DNA from: Eubacterium coprostanoligenes
GTDB taxonomy: Bacteria > Bacillota > Clostridia > Oscillospirales > Acutalibacteraceae
Assembly: GCF_900167205.1 (NCBI RefSeq)
Contig: NZ_FUWW01000016.1
Coordinates: 1 to 42,824 of the forward strand
Reading direction: 5' to 3'
DNA: 42,824 nucleotides
Shown piece after piece: positions 8,197 to 19,877 of the stretch. Both the position numbers and the translations under genes were made by a program. Under the pieces are notes generated by a model that did no database searches, had not been told where the DNA came from, and was given only the letters and a program-made list of their open reading frames with translations. The number at the start of each line of letters is the position of its first letter. Position 1 is the stretch's first letter.

Positions 8197-8204
<8 letters not shown>
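6186..8204 (+). CDS. atpHA: ATP synthase delta-alpha fusion protein
   Basis: One uninterrupted frame of 672 residues encodes two subunits that are normally separate. Residues 1 to about 169 are subunit delta, ending in its usual C-terminal element ([20 protein letters not shown]). A short linker (STGSNKE) leads directly into a near-complete subunit alpha from about 178. Alpha shows [13 protein letters not shown], the P-loop GDRQTGKT (339-346) and the SVSRVGG arginine-finger region. In F1, alpha is present three times and delta once, so a strict fusion would upset stoichiometry. An in-frame GTG at 6717 (codon 178) could start a free alpha of 495 residues, the usual size. The start overlaps the atpF stop, and atpG begins eight bases before this gene ends. 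A lost stop codon through sequencing error is the main alternative. Confidence 0.9.
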
Positions 8205-10502
<2,298 letters not shown>

Positions 10503-10514
10503 TTGGTGATTTAT

Positions 10515-10928
10515 ATGAACACTTTTAAATTGAAGATTGTTGCGTCAAACCGTATCTTTTTTGACGGTGAGGCGCAAAGTCTTGTTGTGCCCGTTGCGGA
10601 AGAGGGATTTTGCGGATTTTTGGCAAACCACGAAAATACGGTTGCACCTATCGAATTTGGCGAAATGAAGTTCACGGATGCCGAGGGCAAGGTGACAGAA
10701 GCGTTTGTCGGTTCAGGATTTTTGGAGTTCTTCGACAATCGTGCAAACCTTGTTTGCATTTCTGCCGAACTTCCTGAAGAAATCGATAAGCGCCGTGCAC
10801 AAGAGGCTGCCGAAAGAGCGGAAGAGGAACTTCGTCAACAGCATTCGCTTGACGAATACTATCAAATTCAGGCAAATCTCTCTCGTGCGATGGAAAGACT
10901 TAAAATCAAAAATAAGCATCAAATCTAA
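10515..10928 (+). CDS. atpC: F-type ATP synthase subunit epsilon
   Basis: Epsilon binds gamma and the c-ring and regulates ATP hydrolysis. The 137-residue protein has the N-terminal beta sandwich (FKLKIVASNRIFFDGEAQSLVVP...GFCGFLANHENTVAPI) and a two-helix C-terminal domain (EIDKRRAQEAAERAEEEL, then an ANLSRAMERLKI helix). The ATG at 10515 has GGTGA at 10505-10509; an alternative TTG start four codons upstream is less likely. It is the last gene of the operon and is followed by a strong terminator. Confidence 0.93.
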   Translation: MNTFKLKIVASNRIFFDGEAQSLVVPVAEEGFCGFLANHENTVAPIEFGEMKFTDAEGKVTEAFVGSGFLEFFDNRANLVCISAELPEEIDKRRAQEAAERAEEELRQQHSLDEYYQIQANLSRAMERLKIKNKHQI

Positions 10929-10940
10929 TTATGTTTTTTT

Positions 10941-10968
10941 AAGGCGGACAAAGATGTCCGCCTTTTTT
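10941..10968 (+). terminator. ATP synthase operon terminator
   Basis: AAGGCGGACA (10941-10950), loop AAGA and TGTCCGCCTT (10955-10964) form a perfect 10-bp stem followed by T residues. Confidence 0.93.
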
Positions 10969-10972
10969 GTGC

Positions 10973-11001
10973 TTGACAAATTGGCGGTTTGGGTGCATTA
11001 T
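10973..11001 (+). promoter_or_regulatory. Promoter of the first GtrA-like gene
   Basis: TTGACA (10973-10978) is followed after 17 bases by CATTAT (10996-11001). The -35 is perfect and the -10 is moderate. It starts five bases after the atp terminator. Confidence 0.65.
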
Positions 11002-11032
11002 TATATAAAATTCAAATTAAGGATTTTGATTT

Positions 11033-11500
11033 ATGAAAAAATTGTTCAACAAAGAAGTAATAATGTATCTCATTTTTGGAGTGCTCACAACCGTTGTGTC
11101 GTGGGGCACTTATACCGTTTTTGTCAATCTTTGCAAAATGTCGGTGTTTTGGGCAAATCTTGTCAGCTGGGTGTGTGCTGTGACTTTTGCCTACATCACA
11201 AACAAACTTTGGGTGTTTGAATCAAAAAGTTGGGAAATCAAATTTGTCCTTAAAGAAGCTGTGTCGTTTTTTGCATCCCGTGGAGTTACGGGAGTTATTG
11301 AGATTGTCTGCGTTCCGTTGCTTGTAAAAACTTCTTTTGACAATCTGTTTTACAATTTGTTTGAAAAAATGGGCGTAGGTATGAAAATTCTGTTCACTGA
11401 TGGTATTTATTCAAAGGTGGCAGTGTCGTTCGTTATCATAATTCTGAATTATGTTTTCTCAAAATTAATAGTGTTCAAGAATAAAAAGACCAAGGAATGA
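11033..11500 (+). CDS. GtrA-like family membrane protein
   Basis: A 155-residue protein with four hydrophobic segments (about 10-30, 38-58, 75-95 and 125-147). The family pattern is LIFGVLTTVVSWGTYTVF near the start, WVCAVTFAYITNKLWVFES in the second helix region and NYVFSKLIVFKNK at the end. GtrA-like proteins are thought to help move or flip lipid-linked sugars used for surface glycan decoration; the substrate here is unknown. AAGGA (11019-11023) precedes the ATG. It appears to be a single-gene unit with its own promoter and a terminator overlapping its last codons. Confidence 0.85.
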   Translation: MKKLFNKEVIMYLIFGVLTTVVSWGTYTVFVNLCKMSVFWANLVSWVCAVTFAYITNKLWVFESKSWEIKFVLKEAVSFFASRGVTGVIEIVCVPLLVKTSFDNLFYNLFEKMGVGMKILFTDGIYSKVAVSFVIIILNYVFSKLIVFKNKKTKE

Positions 11501-11515
11501 TTGGTCTTTTATTAT
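11484..11515 (+). terminator. Terminator overlapping the end of the GtrA-like gene
   Basis: AAAAGACCAA (11484-11493) pairs with TTGGTCTTTT (11501-11510) around a seven-base loop that contains the stop codon. AT-rich sequence follows. Confidence 0.75.
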
Positions 11516-11584
11516 TTTCACAAAAAAATTATACATTTTTTGTATAAATTTTAAAAATTAATATAATAAATATATAAATTAATA

Positions 11585-11613
11585 TTGAATATCAAGTCCG
11601 TTTATGAGATAAT
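11585..11613 (+). promoter_or_regulatory. gltX promoter
   Basis: TTGAAT (11585-11590) and GATAAT (11608-11613) are 17 bases apart. The predicted leader is about 37 bases and ends in AGGGAGAG (11646-11653) before the ATG. Confidence 0.65.
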
Positions 11614-11656
11614 AAAATGTAATTCTATGTAACATTAATTTTTTTAGGGAGAGAAT

Positions 11657-13318
11657 ATGACAGATTTTAAGGAATTGGCACAGCTTTTGTTTCCAAATAT
11701 CAAAAAAGCTCCGCAGGATATGGAAGATATGTATCCGCCAAGAGCACTTAAAGAGGGCGCAAGGGTAACTCGTTTTGCTCCAAGTCCAACAGGCTTTTTG
11801 CATTTTGGCAACCTGTTCACCTGTATGGTGTCTTATAAGACAGCAAAAACTACCGACGGTGTGTTCTATGTTCGAGTTGAGGACACTGATCAAAAGCGTA
11901 AAGTTGAGGGTGCTATTGATGTAATGCTCAAGGGACTTTCGGTTTACGGAATCAATGCAGATGAGGGTGTTGTCGGTGACGAAAAAGAAATCGGCGACTA
12001 CGGACCGTATTATCAAAGTGCAAGAGTTGAGATTTATCAAACTTATGCAAAGGCACTTGTTGAGCAGGGACTTGCTTATCCTTGCTTCTGCTCCGCCGAT
12101 GAACTTGACGAAATCCGCACCGCACAGGAAAACGAAAGCATCAAGGGCTATTGGGGCAAATGGGCAAAATGCCGTGACCTTTCGTTTGAGCAAATCAAGG
12201 CTAATATTGATTCGGGTATGAGCTGGACACTTCGCCTTAAGTCACCGGGCGACCTCGAAAAGAAGTGCTATTTTGACGATATGATTAAGGGCAAAATTGA
12301 AATGCCGGAGAATGTTCAGGATGTTGTTCTTCTCAAATCGGACGGAATTCCGACCTATCACTTTGCACATGCAGTTGACGACCATCTTATGAGAACCACT
12401 CATGTTGTCAGAGGTGACGAATGGATTTCATCTGTTCCGATTCATCTTCAGCTGTTCAAGGTGCTTGGCTTCAAGCCACCAAAGTATGCTCATGTTTCTC
12501 CTATTATGAAGGAAGAAAACGGAGGCAAGCGCAAACTTTCAAAGCGTAAAGACCCTGAAGCAGCCGTTACTTATTATGCAGAAGAGGGCTATCCTCAGGA
12601 AAGCGTAAACGAATATATGATGACTCTTGCCAACTCAAACTTTGAGGATTGGCGCAGAATGAACAAAACAGAGCCTATCGAAAAATTCCCGTTCAACCTC
12701 AAAAAAATGAGCGTGTCGGGTGCACTTTTTGACATTGTAAAACTCACCGATGTGTCAAAGAATGTTATTTCTGTTATGCCTGCCGAAAAAGTGTTTGAGC
12801 TTGCTTATGCTTGGTCAAAGGAATATCAGCCACAGCTTGCAGAGCTTTTTGCACAGGATGAGGCAAAGGCAACCGCAATTCTCAACATCGACCGTGAGGG
12901 CAAAAAGCCTCGTAAGGATATTGCAAAGTGGAGCGATGTGCTCGATTATGTAAGCTATATGTATGACGAAACTTTTGTTCCGAATTATGAGCTTAACGGC
13001 AACGCAACTCCGTCACTCGCAGTCAAGGTTATTGAAGAATACCTCAAGGTTGTAAATCTTGATGATGACAAAGACGCTTGGTTTGGCAGAATGAAAGAGG
13101 TTTGTCCTCTTGTCGGATGCACACCGAATGTCAAGGAATACAAGGCAGAGCCTGAAAAATTTGAAGGTCATGTCGGCGATGTGTCAACAATTATTCGTGT
13201 GGCACTCACAGGCAGAACAAACACACCGGACCTTTTTGCCATCACCGCACTTTTGGGCGAGGACACAGTAAAGGCAAGATTGAATTCGGCACTAAATCAC
13301 TACAAGGAGGAAATGTAA
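11657..13318 (+). CDS. gltX: Glutamyl-tRNA synthetase
   Basis: Charges tRNA-Glu with glutamate. The protein is 553 residues, somewhat long, with about 38 residues before the catalytic core. The class I signature is RFAPSPTGFLHFGN (HFGN in place of HIGH) near 39-52, and the KMSKS-type loop is RKLSKRKDP near 300. ENVQDVVLLKSDGIPTYHFAHAVDDHLM and HVVRGDEW are GluRS-typical. The C-terminal anticodon-binding region is recognisable only loosely. glnS starts on the very next base after its stop, so the two are co-translated. With a separate GlnRS present, this enzyme is presumably specific for tRNA-Glu, which is inference. Confidence 0.93.
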   Translation: MTDFKELAQLLFPNIKKAPQDMEDMYPPRALKEGARVTRFAPSPTGFLHFGNLFTCMVSYKTAKTTDGVFYVRVEDTDQKRKVEGAIDVMLKGLSVYGINADEGVVGDEKEIGDYGPYYQSARVEIYQTYAKALVEQGLAYPCFCSADELDEIRTAQENESIKGYWGKWAKCRDLSFEQIKANIDSGMSWTLRLKSPGDLEKKCYFDDMIKGKIEMPENVQDVVLLKSDGIPTYHFAHAVDDHLMRTTHVVRGDEWISSVPIHLQLFKVLGFKPPKYAHVSPIMKEENGGKRKLSKRKDPEAAVTYYAEEGYPQESVNEYMMTLANSNFEDWRRMNKTEPIEKFPFNLKKMSVSGALFDIVKLTDVSKNVISVMPAEKVFELAYAWSKEYQPQLAELFAQDEAKATAILNIDREGKKPRKDIAKWSDVLDYVSYMYDETFVPNYELNGNATPSLAVKVIEEYLKVVNLDDDKDAWFGRMKEVCPLVGCTPNVKEYKAEPEKFEGHVGDVSTIIRVALTGRTNTPDLFAITALLGEDTVKARLNSALNHYKEEM

Positions 13319-15001
13319 ATGGCAATTGATGAAATCAAAGACGAGGAAACCGTAACCCAAAACTTCATCCACGATTTTATTGATGAAGATTTAAAAGAGG
13401 GAGTGTATTCCCGTGTTCAAACAAGATTCCCTCCTGAACCGAACGGCTATCTCCACATCGGACACGCAAAGGCTATTTGCATTAACTTCGGTGTAAAGAA
13501 CAAGTACAACGGTGTTTGCAATCTCCGTATGGACGACACAAACCCGATTAAAGAGGACACCGAATATGTAGAGTCAATCAAAGAGGACATCAAGTGGCTT
13601 GGATTTGATTGGGATAATATCTACTTTGCGTCTGATTATTTTGATTATATTTACGAATGTGCGGTTAAGCTCATCAAAAAAGGTCTTGCTTATGTTGACG
13701 AATCATCGGCAGACGAAATCAGAGAGATGAGAGGCACTCTTACCGAGCCGGGTAAGAACAGCCCGTACCGTGACAGACCTATTGAAGAAAGCCTTGATTT
13801 GTTCCAAAGAATGACAGACGGCGAATTTGAGGCAGGTTCAAAGGTTCTTCGTGCAAAAATTGATATGGCGTCACCGAATATGAATATGCGTGACCCGATT
13901 ATCTATCGTATTATGTATGCACATCACCACAGAACAGGCGACAAGTGGTGCGTTTATCCTATGTATGACTTTGCTCATCCTCTTTCGGACGCTTGCGAAA
14001 AAGTAACACACTCACTTTGCTCATTGGAGTTCGAAAATCACAGACCGCTTTATGATTGGGTTTGCGACAACTGCGTTGAGGGTGAAAAGCCAAGACAGAT
14101 TGAATTTGCAAGAATGAACCTCAACTACACTCTTACATCAAAGAGAAAGTGCCTGAAACTTGTTCAGGACAAAATTGTTGACGGTTGGGACGACCCAAGA
14201 ATGGCAACAATCAGCGGTATGCGTCGTCGTGGCTATCCTGCCGATGCAATCCGTGATTTTTGCGAAAAAATCGGTGTTTCAAAGGCTTACAGCGTAATTG
14301 ATTTTGCGATGCTCGAAAGCTGTGTTCGTGACAGCCTCAACAGAAATGCAAAGAGAGCAATGGCTGTTGTTGACCCGCTCAAACTCATCATCGACAATTA
14401 TCCTGAAGATAAGGTTGAAGAACTTGAGGTTGAATATCATCCTGACCACGAGGAATTCGGCAAGCGCACTATTCCTTTCGGCAAAGAACTTTGGATTGAG
14501 AAAAACGACTTTATGGTTGAGCCGATCAGCAAGTACCGCCGTTTGTTCGTTGGCAACGAGGTTAGACTTTACAAGGCTTATTGCGTAACTTGCACAGGAT
14601 ATGATTTGGACGAAAACGGTGAGGTTATCGCTGTTCACGCAACATACGACCCTGAAACATTTGGCGGTGACACTCCTGACGGAAGAAAGGTCAGAGGCAC
14701 AATTCATTGGGTGTGTGCAAACGATTGCAACACAGCAGAGGTTAGACTTTACGACCGTTTGTTCAATGTTGAAAATCCAAGTGACGAGGAGGGCGTTGGC
14801 TCATTTGAGGACAATCTCAATCCTGATTCACTTGAAGTTAAAACCGCTTATGTTGAAAAGGCACTTGCAGGAACTCATCCGGGCGACAGATTCCAATTTA
14901 TGCGCATAGGCTACTTCTGCACCGATAAGGACAGCAAGCCGGATGCACTTGTGTTTAACAGAACAGTACAGCTCAGAGACAGCTTTAATAAAAAGAAGTA
15001 A
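13319..15001 (+). CDS. glnS: Glutaminyl-tRNA synthetase
   Basis: Charges tRNA-Gln directly with glutamine. The 560-residue protein shows the GlnRS form of the class I signature (RFPPEPNGYLHIGHAKAI, near 37-54), the acceptor-recognition segment (YAHHHRTGDKWCVYPMYDFAHPLSD) and the LTSKRK loop. The C-terminal beta-barrel anticodon domain is complete (ending NRTVQLRDSFNKKK). Many Firmicutes lack GlnRS and make Gln-tRNA by transamidation, and glnS in that phylum is generally attributed to lateral gain. AAGGAGG (13304-13310) inside gltX serves its start. Confidence 0.96.
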   Translation: MAIDEIKDEETVTQNFIHDFIDEDLKEGVYSRVQTRFPPEPNGYLHIGHAKAICINFGVKNKYNGVCNLRMDDTNPIKEDTEYVESIKEDIKWLGFDWDNIYFASDYFDYIYECAVKLIKKGLAYVDESSADEIREMRGTLTEPGKNSPYRDRPIEESLDLFQRMTDGEFEAGSKVLRAKIDMASPNMNMRDPIIYRIMYAHHHRTGDKWCVYPMYDFAHPLSDACEKVTHSLCSLEFENHRPLYDWVCDNCVEGEKPRQIEFARMNLNYTLTSKRKCLKLVQDKIVDGWDDPRMATISGMRRRGYPADAIRDFCEKIGVSKAYSVIDFAMLESCVRDSLNRNAKRAMAVVDPLKLIIDNYPEDKVEELEVEYHPDHEEFGKRTIPFGKELWIEKNDFMVEPISKYRRLFVGNEVRLYKAYCVTCTGYDLDENGEVIAVHATYDPETFGGDTPDGRKVRGTIHWVCANDCNTAEVRLYDRLFNVENPSDEEGVGSFEDNLNPDSLEVKTAYVEKALAGTHPGDRFQFMRIGYFCTDKDSKPDALVFNRTVQLRDSFNKKK

Positions 15002-15014
15002 AGAAGGCATTATT

Positions 15015-16850
15015 GTGGCAAGAGAAGAAAGAAAAAATATAAAAAATATTGCGATTATTGCTCACGTTGACCACGGCAAGACCACACTTGTTGATGAGAT
15101 GCTTCATCAAAGCGGTATTTTCCGTGACAACGAGGTTGTGCAGGAAAGAGTAATGGACTCAAATGACCTTGAAAAGGAAAGAGGCATTACAATTCTTTCA
15201 AAGAACACCTCAATTCATTATAAGGACACAAAGATTAACATCGTTGACACCCCGGGACACGCTGATTTCGGCGGAGAGGTTGAGCGTATTCTCACTATGG
15301 TAGACGGCGTTCTCCTTGTTGTTGACGCATTTGAGGGCTGTATGCCTCAAACCCGATTTGTGCTTAAAAAGGCACTCGGCTTACATAAAACTCCGCTTGT
15401 TGTTGTCAACAAGATTGACCGTGACGGCGCAAGACCTGCCGAGGTTATTGATGAAGTTCTCGACCTTTTCATTGAGCTTGGTGCGGATGACGACCAAATT
15501 GATTTCCCTGTTATCTATGCTTCTGCAAGAGAGGGCTATTCTTCAACCGACCCGACCGTTCGTGAGGGCGATATGCGTCCGCTTTTGGATGCTATTTTGA
15601 AATACATTCCGTCACCTGTCGGTGACCCTGACGGTCCTGCACAGATTTTGTTCTCGTCACTTGAATATGACGATTATGTAGGCAGAATCGGTGTCGGCAG
15701 AGTTGAAAGAGGCACAATTAAGGTTAACACTCCTTATGTTCTTTGCCGTCAGGACGGAACACAGGAGAATGTAAAATTCACAAAGATGTATCAGTTTGAG
15801 GGACTCAAGAGAGTTGCTTGCGACAGCGCCGAGTTCGGCGACCTTGTTTCGATCGCAGGTATTGCCGACCTTAATATCGGCGAAACTGCTTGCGACCCTG
15901 AACACATTGAGCCACTTCCGTTTGTAAAAATTGATGAGCCTACAATCAGTATGAACTTCATCGTTAACGATTCACCGTTTGCAGGCAGAGAGGGCAAGTA
16001 TGTAACTTCCCGTAACCTCCGTGACAGATTGTTCAAGGAGGTTGAAACCAATGTTTCTATGCGTGTTGAAGAAACCGATTCTATGGACACATTCAAGGTT
16101 TCGGGCAGAGGTGAACTCCACCTTTCAATCCTCATTGAAACTATGAGAAGAGAAAATTACGAATTCCAAGTTTCTCGTCCGCAGGTTATCACAAAGACAG
16201 ATGCCAACGGCAAGGTGCTTGAACCTATGGAAACCGCAATTGTTGAAGTGCCTGAAGAATATGTCGGTGCTGTTATGACAAAACTTTGCTCACGCAAGGG
16301 CGAAATGATTAATATGGATACCCGTCCAACAGGTATGACACATATGGAAATCAAGATTCCGTCAAGAGGTCTTATCGGTTACAGAAGCGAATTTTTGACC
16401 GACACCAACGGCAATGGTATTATGAATCAGCTCTTTGCCGGATATGAAGAATGGCACGGCGATATCGAAACAAGAAGCCGTGGTTCAATCGTGGTTCATG
16501 AAACAGGCACAACAACAGGCTACGGACTTTGGAACACTCAAGACAGAGGTCGTTTGTTCGTTGGTCCGGGTGTTGATGTTTATGAGGGTATGATTGTCGG
16601 CGAATGTGCAAAGGACGAGGATATTGTGTGCAATGTCTGCAAGAAAAAGCATGTCACAAACACTCGTGCAAGCGGTTCTGACGAAGCACTCAAACTTGTT
16701 CCGCCAACCACTCTTTCACTTGAGCAGAGTATGGAATTTTTGGCAGATGACGAACTTCTTGAAGTTACTCCAAAATCAATCCGTTTGCGCAAAACAATCC
16801 TCAGCAAGGAATTGCGTTTGAAGGCAGAAAACAGAGCCAAGAAGGGTTAA
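15015..16850 (+). CDS. typA: Ribosome-associated GTPase TypA/BipA
   Basis: A translation-factor GTPase that acts on the ribosome and supports 50S assembly and stress or cold adaptation. The GTG at 15015 was chosen: it follows AAGAAGG (15001-15007) and gives the family start [22 protein letters not shown]. An upstream in-frame ATG (14943) would lie inside glnS. At 611 residues it is the normal size. Motifs are G1 AHVDHGKT, G2 ERGITI, G3 [14 protein letters not shown] and G4 [10 protein letters not shown], followed by EF-G-like domains III and V and the TypA-specific C-terminal domain ([18 protein letters not shown], then [10 protein letters not shown]). Its start is 13 bases after glnS and it is followed two bases later by hemW. 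Confidence 0.95.
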   Translation: MAREERKNIKNIAIIAHVDHGKTTLVDEMLHQSGIFRDNEVVQERVMDSNDLEKERGITILSKNTSIHYKDTKINIVDTPGHADFGGEVERILTMVDGVLLVVDAFEGCMPQTRFVLKKALGLHKTPLVVVNKIDRDGARPAEVIDEVLDLFIELGADDDQIDFPVIYASAREGYSSTDPTVREGDMRPLLDAILKYIPSPVGDPDGPAQILFSSLEYDDYVGRIGVGRVERGTIKVNTPYVLCRQDGTQENVKFTKMYQFEGLKRVACDSAEFGDLVSIAGIADLNIGETACDPEHIEPLPFVKIDEPTISMNFIVNDSPFAGREGKYVTSRNLRDRLFKEVETNVSMRVEETDSMDTFKVSGRGELHLSILIETMRRENYEFQVSRPQVITKTDANGKVLEPMETAIVEVPEEYVGAVMTKLCSRKGEMINMDTRPTGMTHMEIKIPSRGLIGYRSEFLTDTNGNGIMNQLFAGYEEWHGDIETRSRGSIVVHETGTTTGYGLWNTQDRGRLFVGPGVDVYEGMIVGECAKDEDIVCNVCKKKHVTNTRASGSDEALKLVPPTTLSLEQSMEFLADDELLEVTPKSIRLRKTILSKELRLKAENRAKKG

Positions 16851-16852
16851 TT

Positions 16853-17893
16853 ATGAACAATGAGCGTTCGGGATTGTATTTTCACATTCCGTTTTGCAAA
16901 AGTAAATGTCCGTATTGCGATTTCTACAGCGTGAAGTTTGATGAAGCGTCTGCACAGCAATATGTTCAAGAAATATGTGATGAAATTAAGCAGTATCAAG
17001 GTATCTTTGATACTGTTTATTTCGGTGGTGGCACTCCGAGTATTTTGCCTCCGGAGCTAATCGGCAAAATCCTTGATTGTGCAAGGGCACAGTTTGAAAT
17101 TTCGGATGATGCGGAGATTACCGTTGAATGTAATCCAAGTAAGGATTTGTCCGAAGATTTCAAAAAATATGCTTCATACGGCGTTAATCGTATAAGCGTC
17201 GGTATGCAAAGTGCGGTTGATAGCGAACGCTTTGCACTCGGCAGAGCGGCAGGCAGAAATGAGGTTGAACGCACGATAAATTATGCAAGGCAGTCGGGGA
17301 TAGAAAACATCAGCCTCGACCTTATGCTCGGCACACCAAAGCAAACGATTGAGTCGCTCGATTATTCATTCGATTTCATCAAAAGCGTGGGTGTGCCTCA
17401 TGTGTCGGCTTATATGCTCAAAATCGAGGAAGGCACAAAGTTCTTCCAAATGCGTGACCGACTTGTTTTGCCCGATGATGACACGGTGGGCGAAATGTAT
17501 CTTAAAACCGTTGACACTCTTGCTTCTTTCGGTATTAAGCAGTACGAAATCAGCAATTTTGCCGTTCCGGGATTTGAGAGCAGGCACAACACGAAATATT
17601 GGACTTTGACCCCGTATCTCGGCATCGGCAAATCGGCTCACAGTTTTTGGGGTGGCAAAAGATTTTTCTACGACAGAGAGTGGAACAAAATTGATGACGG
17701 CACGGGCGGTGACAAGGAAGAGCAGATTATGCTCGGGCTTCGCCTTGCAAAGGGGATTGACAAATCGCTTGTTGACCGAGATTTTGCTGAATTTGTCAAA
17801 ATGGGATATGTTGCCGACCTCGGTGAACGAGTTGCATTGACCCCAAAAGGTATGCTTGTTTCCAACACGATAATAAATTATATAATAGGTTAG
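16853..17893 (+). CDS. hemW: Radical SAM protein HemW (heme chaperone-like)
   Basis: A 346-residue radical SAM protein of the family long annotated as oxygen-independent coproporphyrinogen III oxidase but now regarded as the heme chaperone HemW. The iron-sulfur motif CKSKCPYCDF (CxxxCxxC) is near residues 15-24, followed by YFGGGTPSIL, CNPSKDL, GVNRISVGMQS and the LDLMLGTPKQT segment. SNFAVPGFESRHNTKYW is typical of the family. The extra cysteine present in true HemN is not seen before the motif. AAGAAGGG within the end of typA acts as the ribosome site. It is probably the last gene of the gltX run; no clear terminator follows. Confidence 0.9.
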   Translation: MNNERSGLYFHIPFCKSKCPYCDFYSVKFDEASAQQYVQEICDEIKQYQGIFDTVYFGGGTPSILPPELIGKILDCARAQFEISDDAEITVECNPSKDLSEDFKKYASYGVNRISVGMQSAVDSERFALGRAAGRNEVERTINYARQSGIENISLDLMLGTPKQTIESLDYSFDFIKSVGVPHVSAYMLKIEEGTKFFQMRDRLVLPDDDTVGEMYLKTVDTLASFGIKQYEISNFAVPGFESRHNTKYWTLTPYLGIGKSAHSFWGGKRFFYDREWNKIDDGTGGDKEEQIMLGLRLAKGIDKSLVDRDFAEFVKMGYVADLGERVALTPKGMLVSNTIINYIIG

Positions 17894-17944
17894 GCGAAAA
17901 TCACGGTGATAGGGTTTGCAACCGGTCAAAATATCGCCAAATTT

Positions 17945-18005
17945 TTGCAGATTGTTACAAAATTAACATAATATATGTAGGGTATATAGATTGTTTTTGT
18001 ATAAT
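17945..18005 (+). promoter_or_regulatory. AT-rich upstream region of gap with candidate promoters
   Basis: TTGCAG (17945-17950) and TAATAT (17969-17974) are 18 bases apart. A separate TATAAT at 18000-18005 lacks a good -35. The 223-base gap between hemW and gap holds no gene that I can see. CGGAGG before the ATG is the ribosome site. Confidence 0.4.
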
Positions 18006-18116
18006 CTGTAAAAAATCTAATTTTCGCTTGATTATTAATAGTAAAAAGTATAAAATAATAGTACAATAAAATAAAGCAATTTATTTAATTAATTTAATTT
18101 TCGGAGGTATAATCCA

Positions 18117-19133
18117 ATGGTAAAAGTTGCTATTAATGGTTTCGGCCGTATCGGTCGTCTTGCTTTCCGTCAGATGTTCGGCGCTGAAGGCTACGAAGTT
18201 GTTGCAATCAACGATCTTACAAGCCCAAAGATGCTTGCTCATCTTTTGAAGTACGATTCATCACAGGGCAAGTATGCTCTTGCTGATACAGTTTCAGCTA
18301 CTGACGATTCAATCATCGTTGACGGCAAGGAAATTAAGATTTATGCAAAGGCTGATGCTTCAGAACTTCCTTGGGGCGAGCTTGGTGTAGACGTTGTTCT
18401 TGAGTGCACAGGTTTCTACACATCAAAGGAAAAGGCTTCTGCTCACATTAAGGCAGGTGCTCGTAAGGTAGTTATTTCTGCTCCTGCAGGCAACGACCTT
18501 CCTACTATCGTTTACAATGTAAACCACGACACACTTACAGCTGAAGATACAGTTATTTCTGCTGCATCTTGCACAACAAACTGCCTTGCTCCTATGGCAA
18601 AGGCTCTCAATGACTTTGCTCCAATCCAGAGCGGTATCATGTGCACAATCCACGCTTACACAGGCGATCAGATGACACTTGACGGTCCTCAGAGAAAGGG
18701 CGACCTCAGAAGATCAAGAGCTGCTGCTGTTAACATCGTACCTAACTCAACAGGTGCTGCAAAGGCAATCGGTCTTGTAATTCCTGAACTCAACGGCAAG
18801 CTTATCGGTTCTGCACAGAGAGTTCCTACTCCAACAGGTTCAACAACAATCCTTACAGCTGTTATCAAGACAGACAAGGAAGTTACTGTTGAAGCTATCA
18901 ACGCAGCTATGAAGGCTGAAGCTACAGAATCATTCGGTTACAACACTGATGAAATCGTTTCTTCAGATATCGTTGGTATGAGATACGGCTCACTCTTTGA
19001 TGCTACTCAGACAATGGTTCTTAAAGTTGCTGATGACACATATGAAGTTCAGGTTGTTTCATGGTATGACAACGAAAACTCATACACATCACAGATGGTT
19101 AGAACAATCAAGTACTTCTCAGAGCTTGGCTAA
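18117..19133 (+). CDS. gap: Glyceraldehyde-3-phosphate dehydrogenase
   Basis: Glycolytic enzyme converting glyceraldehyde 3-phosphate, NAD+ and phosphate to 1,3-bisphosphoglycerate. The 338-residue protein has the NAD-binding start [13 protein letters not shown], an Asp in AINDLT that favours NAD over NADP, the active-site [12 protein letters not shown] with its catalytic cysteine near 152, HAYTGDQ and the end [12 protein letters not shown]. Codon choice looks more biased than in its neighbours (AAG far above AAA, many CTT and GCT), as expected for a very highly expressed gene. It appears to be transcribed alone, ending at the hairpin 19152-19178 shared with convergent nrdG. Confidence 0.98.
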   Translation: MVKVAINGFGRIGRLAFRQMFGAEGYEVVAINDLTSPKMLAHLLKYDSSQGKYALADTVSATDDSIIVDGKEIKIYAKADASELPWGELGVDVVLECTGFYTSKEKASAHIKAGARKVVISAPAGNDLPTIVYNVNHDTLTAEDTVISAASCTTNCLAPMAKALNDFAPIQSGIMCTIHAYTGDQMTLDGPQRKGDLRRSRAAAVNIVPNSTGAAKAIGLVIPELNGKLIGSAQRVPTPTGSTTILTAVIKTDKEVTVEAINAAMKAEATESFGYNTDEIVSSDIVGMRYGSLFDATQTMVLKVADDTYEVQVVSWYDNENSYTSQMVRTIKYFSELG

Positions 19134-19151
19134 TTAATAATCCAAAATAAA

Positions 19152-19178
19152 ACTCGGAGCATCTGCTCCGAGTTTTTT
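19152..19178. terminator. Terminator between gap and nrdG
   Basis: ACTCGGAGCA pairs with TGCTCCGAGT around a three-base loop, followed by TTTTTT on the plus strand. The A-rich left flank also lets it end nrdG transcription from the other side. Confidence 0.88.
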
Positions 19179-19202
19179 ATGATGTTTATATTTTAATCGT
19201 GC

Positions 19203-19733
19203 TTATTCAAGGTAAAGCACGATTTTTTGTTCCTTGATTGTTTTCTTTATGTCGATTACTCTTTGGTTGGACGAACCACGGAATTTGAGTGTGATTGAGT
19301 GCAAGTCCTCAACATACGGGCCGTCAACAAGTATGTCAATGAGCGACAGCATTTCCTTGCTGATGTCGGTTGCGGCACGGCTTTTTTCTTCCGTACAGCC
19401 GAGGATTTGCTCAAGCGTAAATCCGGTGTAGCACCACACGGTTTTGTCCGGAAATCTCTCGTGAAACATCACCAAAAACGGCACAAGTACCTTTTGATTT
19501 TCGGGTTCAAACGGTTCGCCGCCGAGAAGCGATATGCCGTTAATCCAGCTGTGGTCAACACTTTTGAAAATATCTTCCATGGTTTCTTCGGTGAAAAGAT
19601 GACCGTAGCTGAAGTCCCATGTAATTTCGTTAAAACAATTTTTGCAATGATGCCTGCAACCGGATACAAAAAGGGAAGTTCTTACTCCCTCGCCGTTTGC
19701 GATGTCATTTGTTTTTATTTCTGCCCAATTCAT
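19203..19733 (-). CDS. nrdG: Anaerobic ribonucleotide reductase activating protein
   Basis: A small radical SAM activase (176 residues) that generates the glycyl radical on NrdD. The start NWAEIKTNDIANGEGVRTSLFVSG leads into the CRHHCKNCFN iron-sulfur motif (CxxxCxxC) near residues 31-38. SLLGGEPFEPEN and VWCYTGFTLEQ are NrdG-typical. It is separated from nrdD by about 7 kb and faces the opposite way, whereas in many Firmicutes the two genes are adjacent. The start codon follows AAGGGCGG. The promoter is at 19766-19771. Confidence 0.93.
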   Translation of the reverse strand: MNWAEIKTNDIANGEGVRTSLFVSGCRHHCKNCFNEITWDFSYGHLFTEETMEDIFKSVDHSWINGISLLGGEPFEPENQKVLVPFLVMFHERFPDKTVWCYTGFTLEQILGCTEEKSRAATDISKEMLSLIDILVDGPYVEDLHSITLKFRGSSNQRVIDIKKTIKEQKIVLYLE

Positions 19734-19765
19734 AAATCAGTCCGCCCTTCAGCGCTCTTTTTTAT

Positions 19766-19774
19766 ATTATAGCA
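19766..19774 (-). promoter_or_regulatory. Extended -10 promoter of nrdG
   Basis: The minus strand reads TGC directly followed by TATAAT (19771-19766), an extended -10. The sequence 17 bases upstream is TTTATT, a weak -35. Confidence 0.55.
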
Positions 19775-19805
19775 CATTAACATTGTAAAATAAAGAGTAT
19801 TATAT

Positions 19806-19833
19806 TTGACAATTATATGTTGGGTGTGATAAT
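19806..19833 (+). promoter_or_regulatory. Promoter of the pyruvyl transferase-like gene
   Basis: TTGACA (19806-19811) and GATAAT (19828-19833) are 16 bases apart, with TGT just before the -10 (extended -10). The leader is about 38 bases and carries AAGGAG (19863-19868). Confidence 0.75.
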
Positions 19834-19877
19834 ATATTTACATACTATATAAAGTGTTAAATAAGGAGTATTGCATA

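Noticed and set aside
19766-19790. NrdR-like palindrome near the nrdG promoter (CACATTAACATTGTA)
   Set aside because: It has one extra base in the centre relative to the NrdR pattern and no second phased box, so support is too weak.
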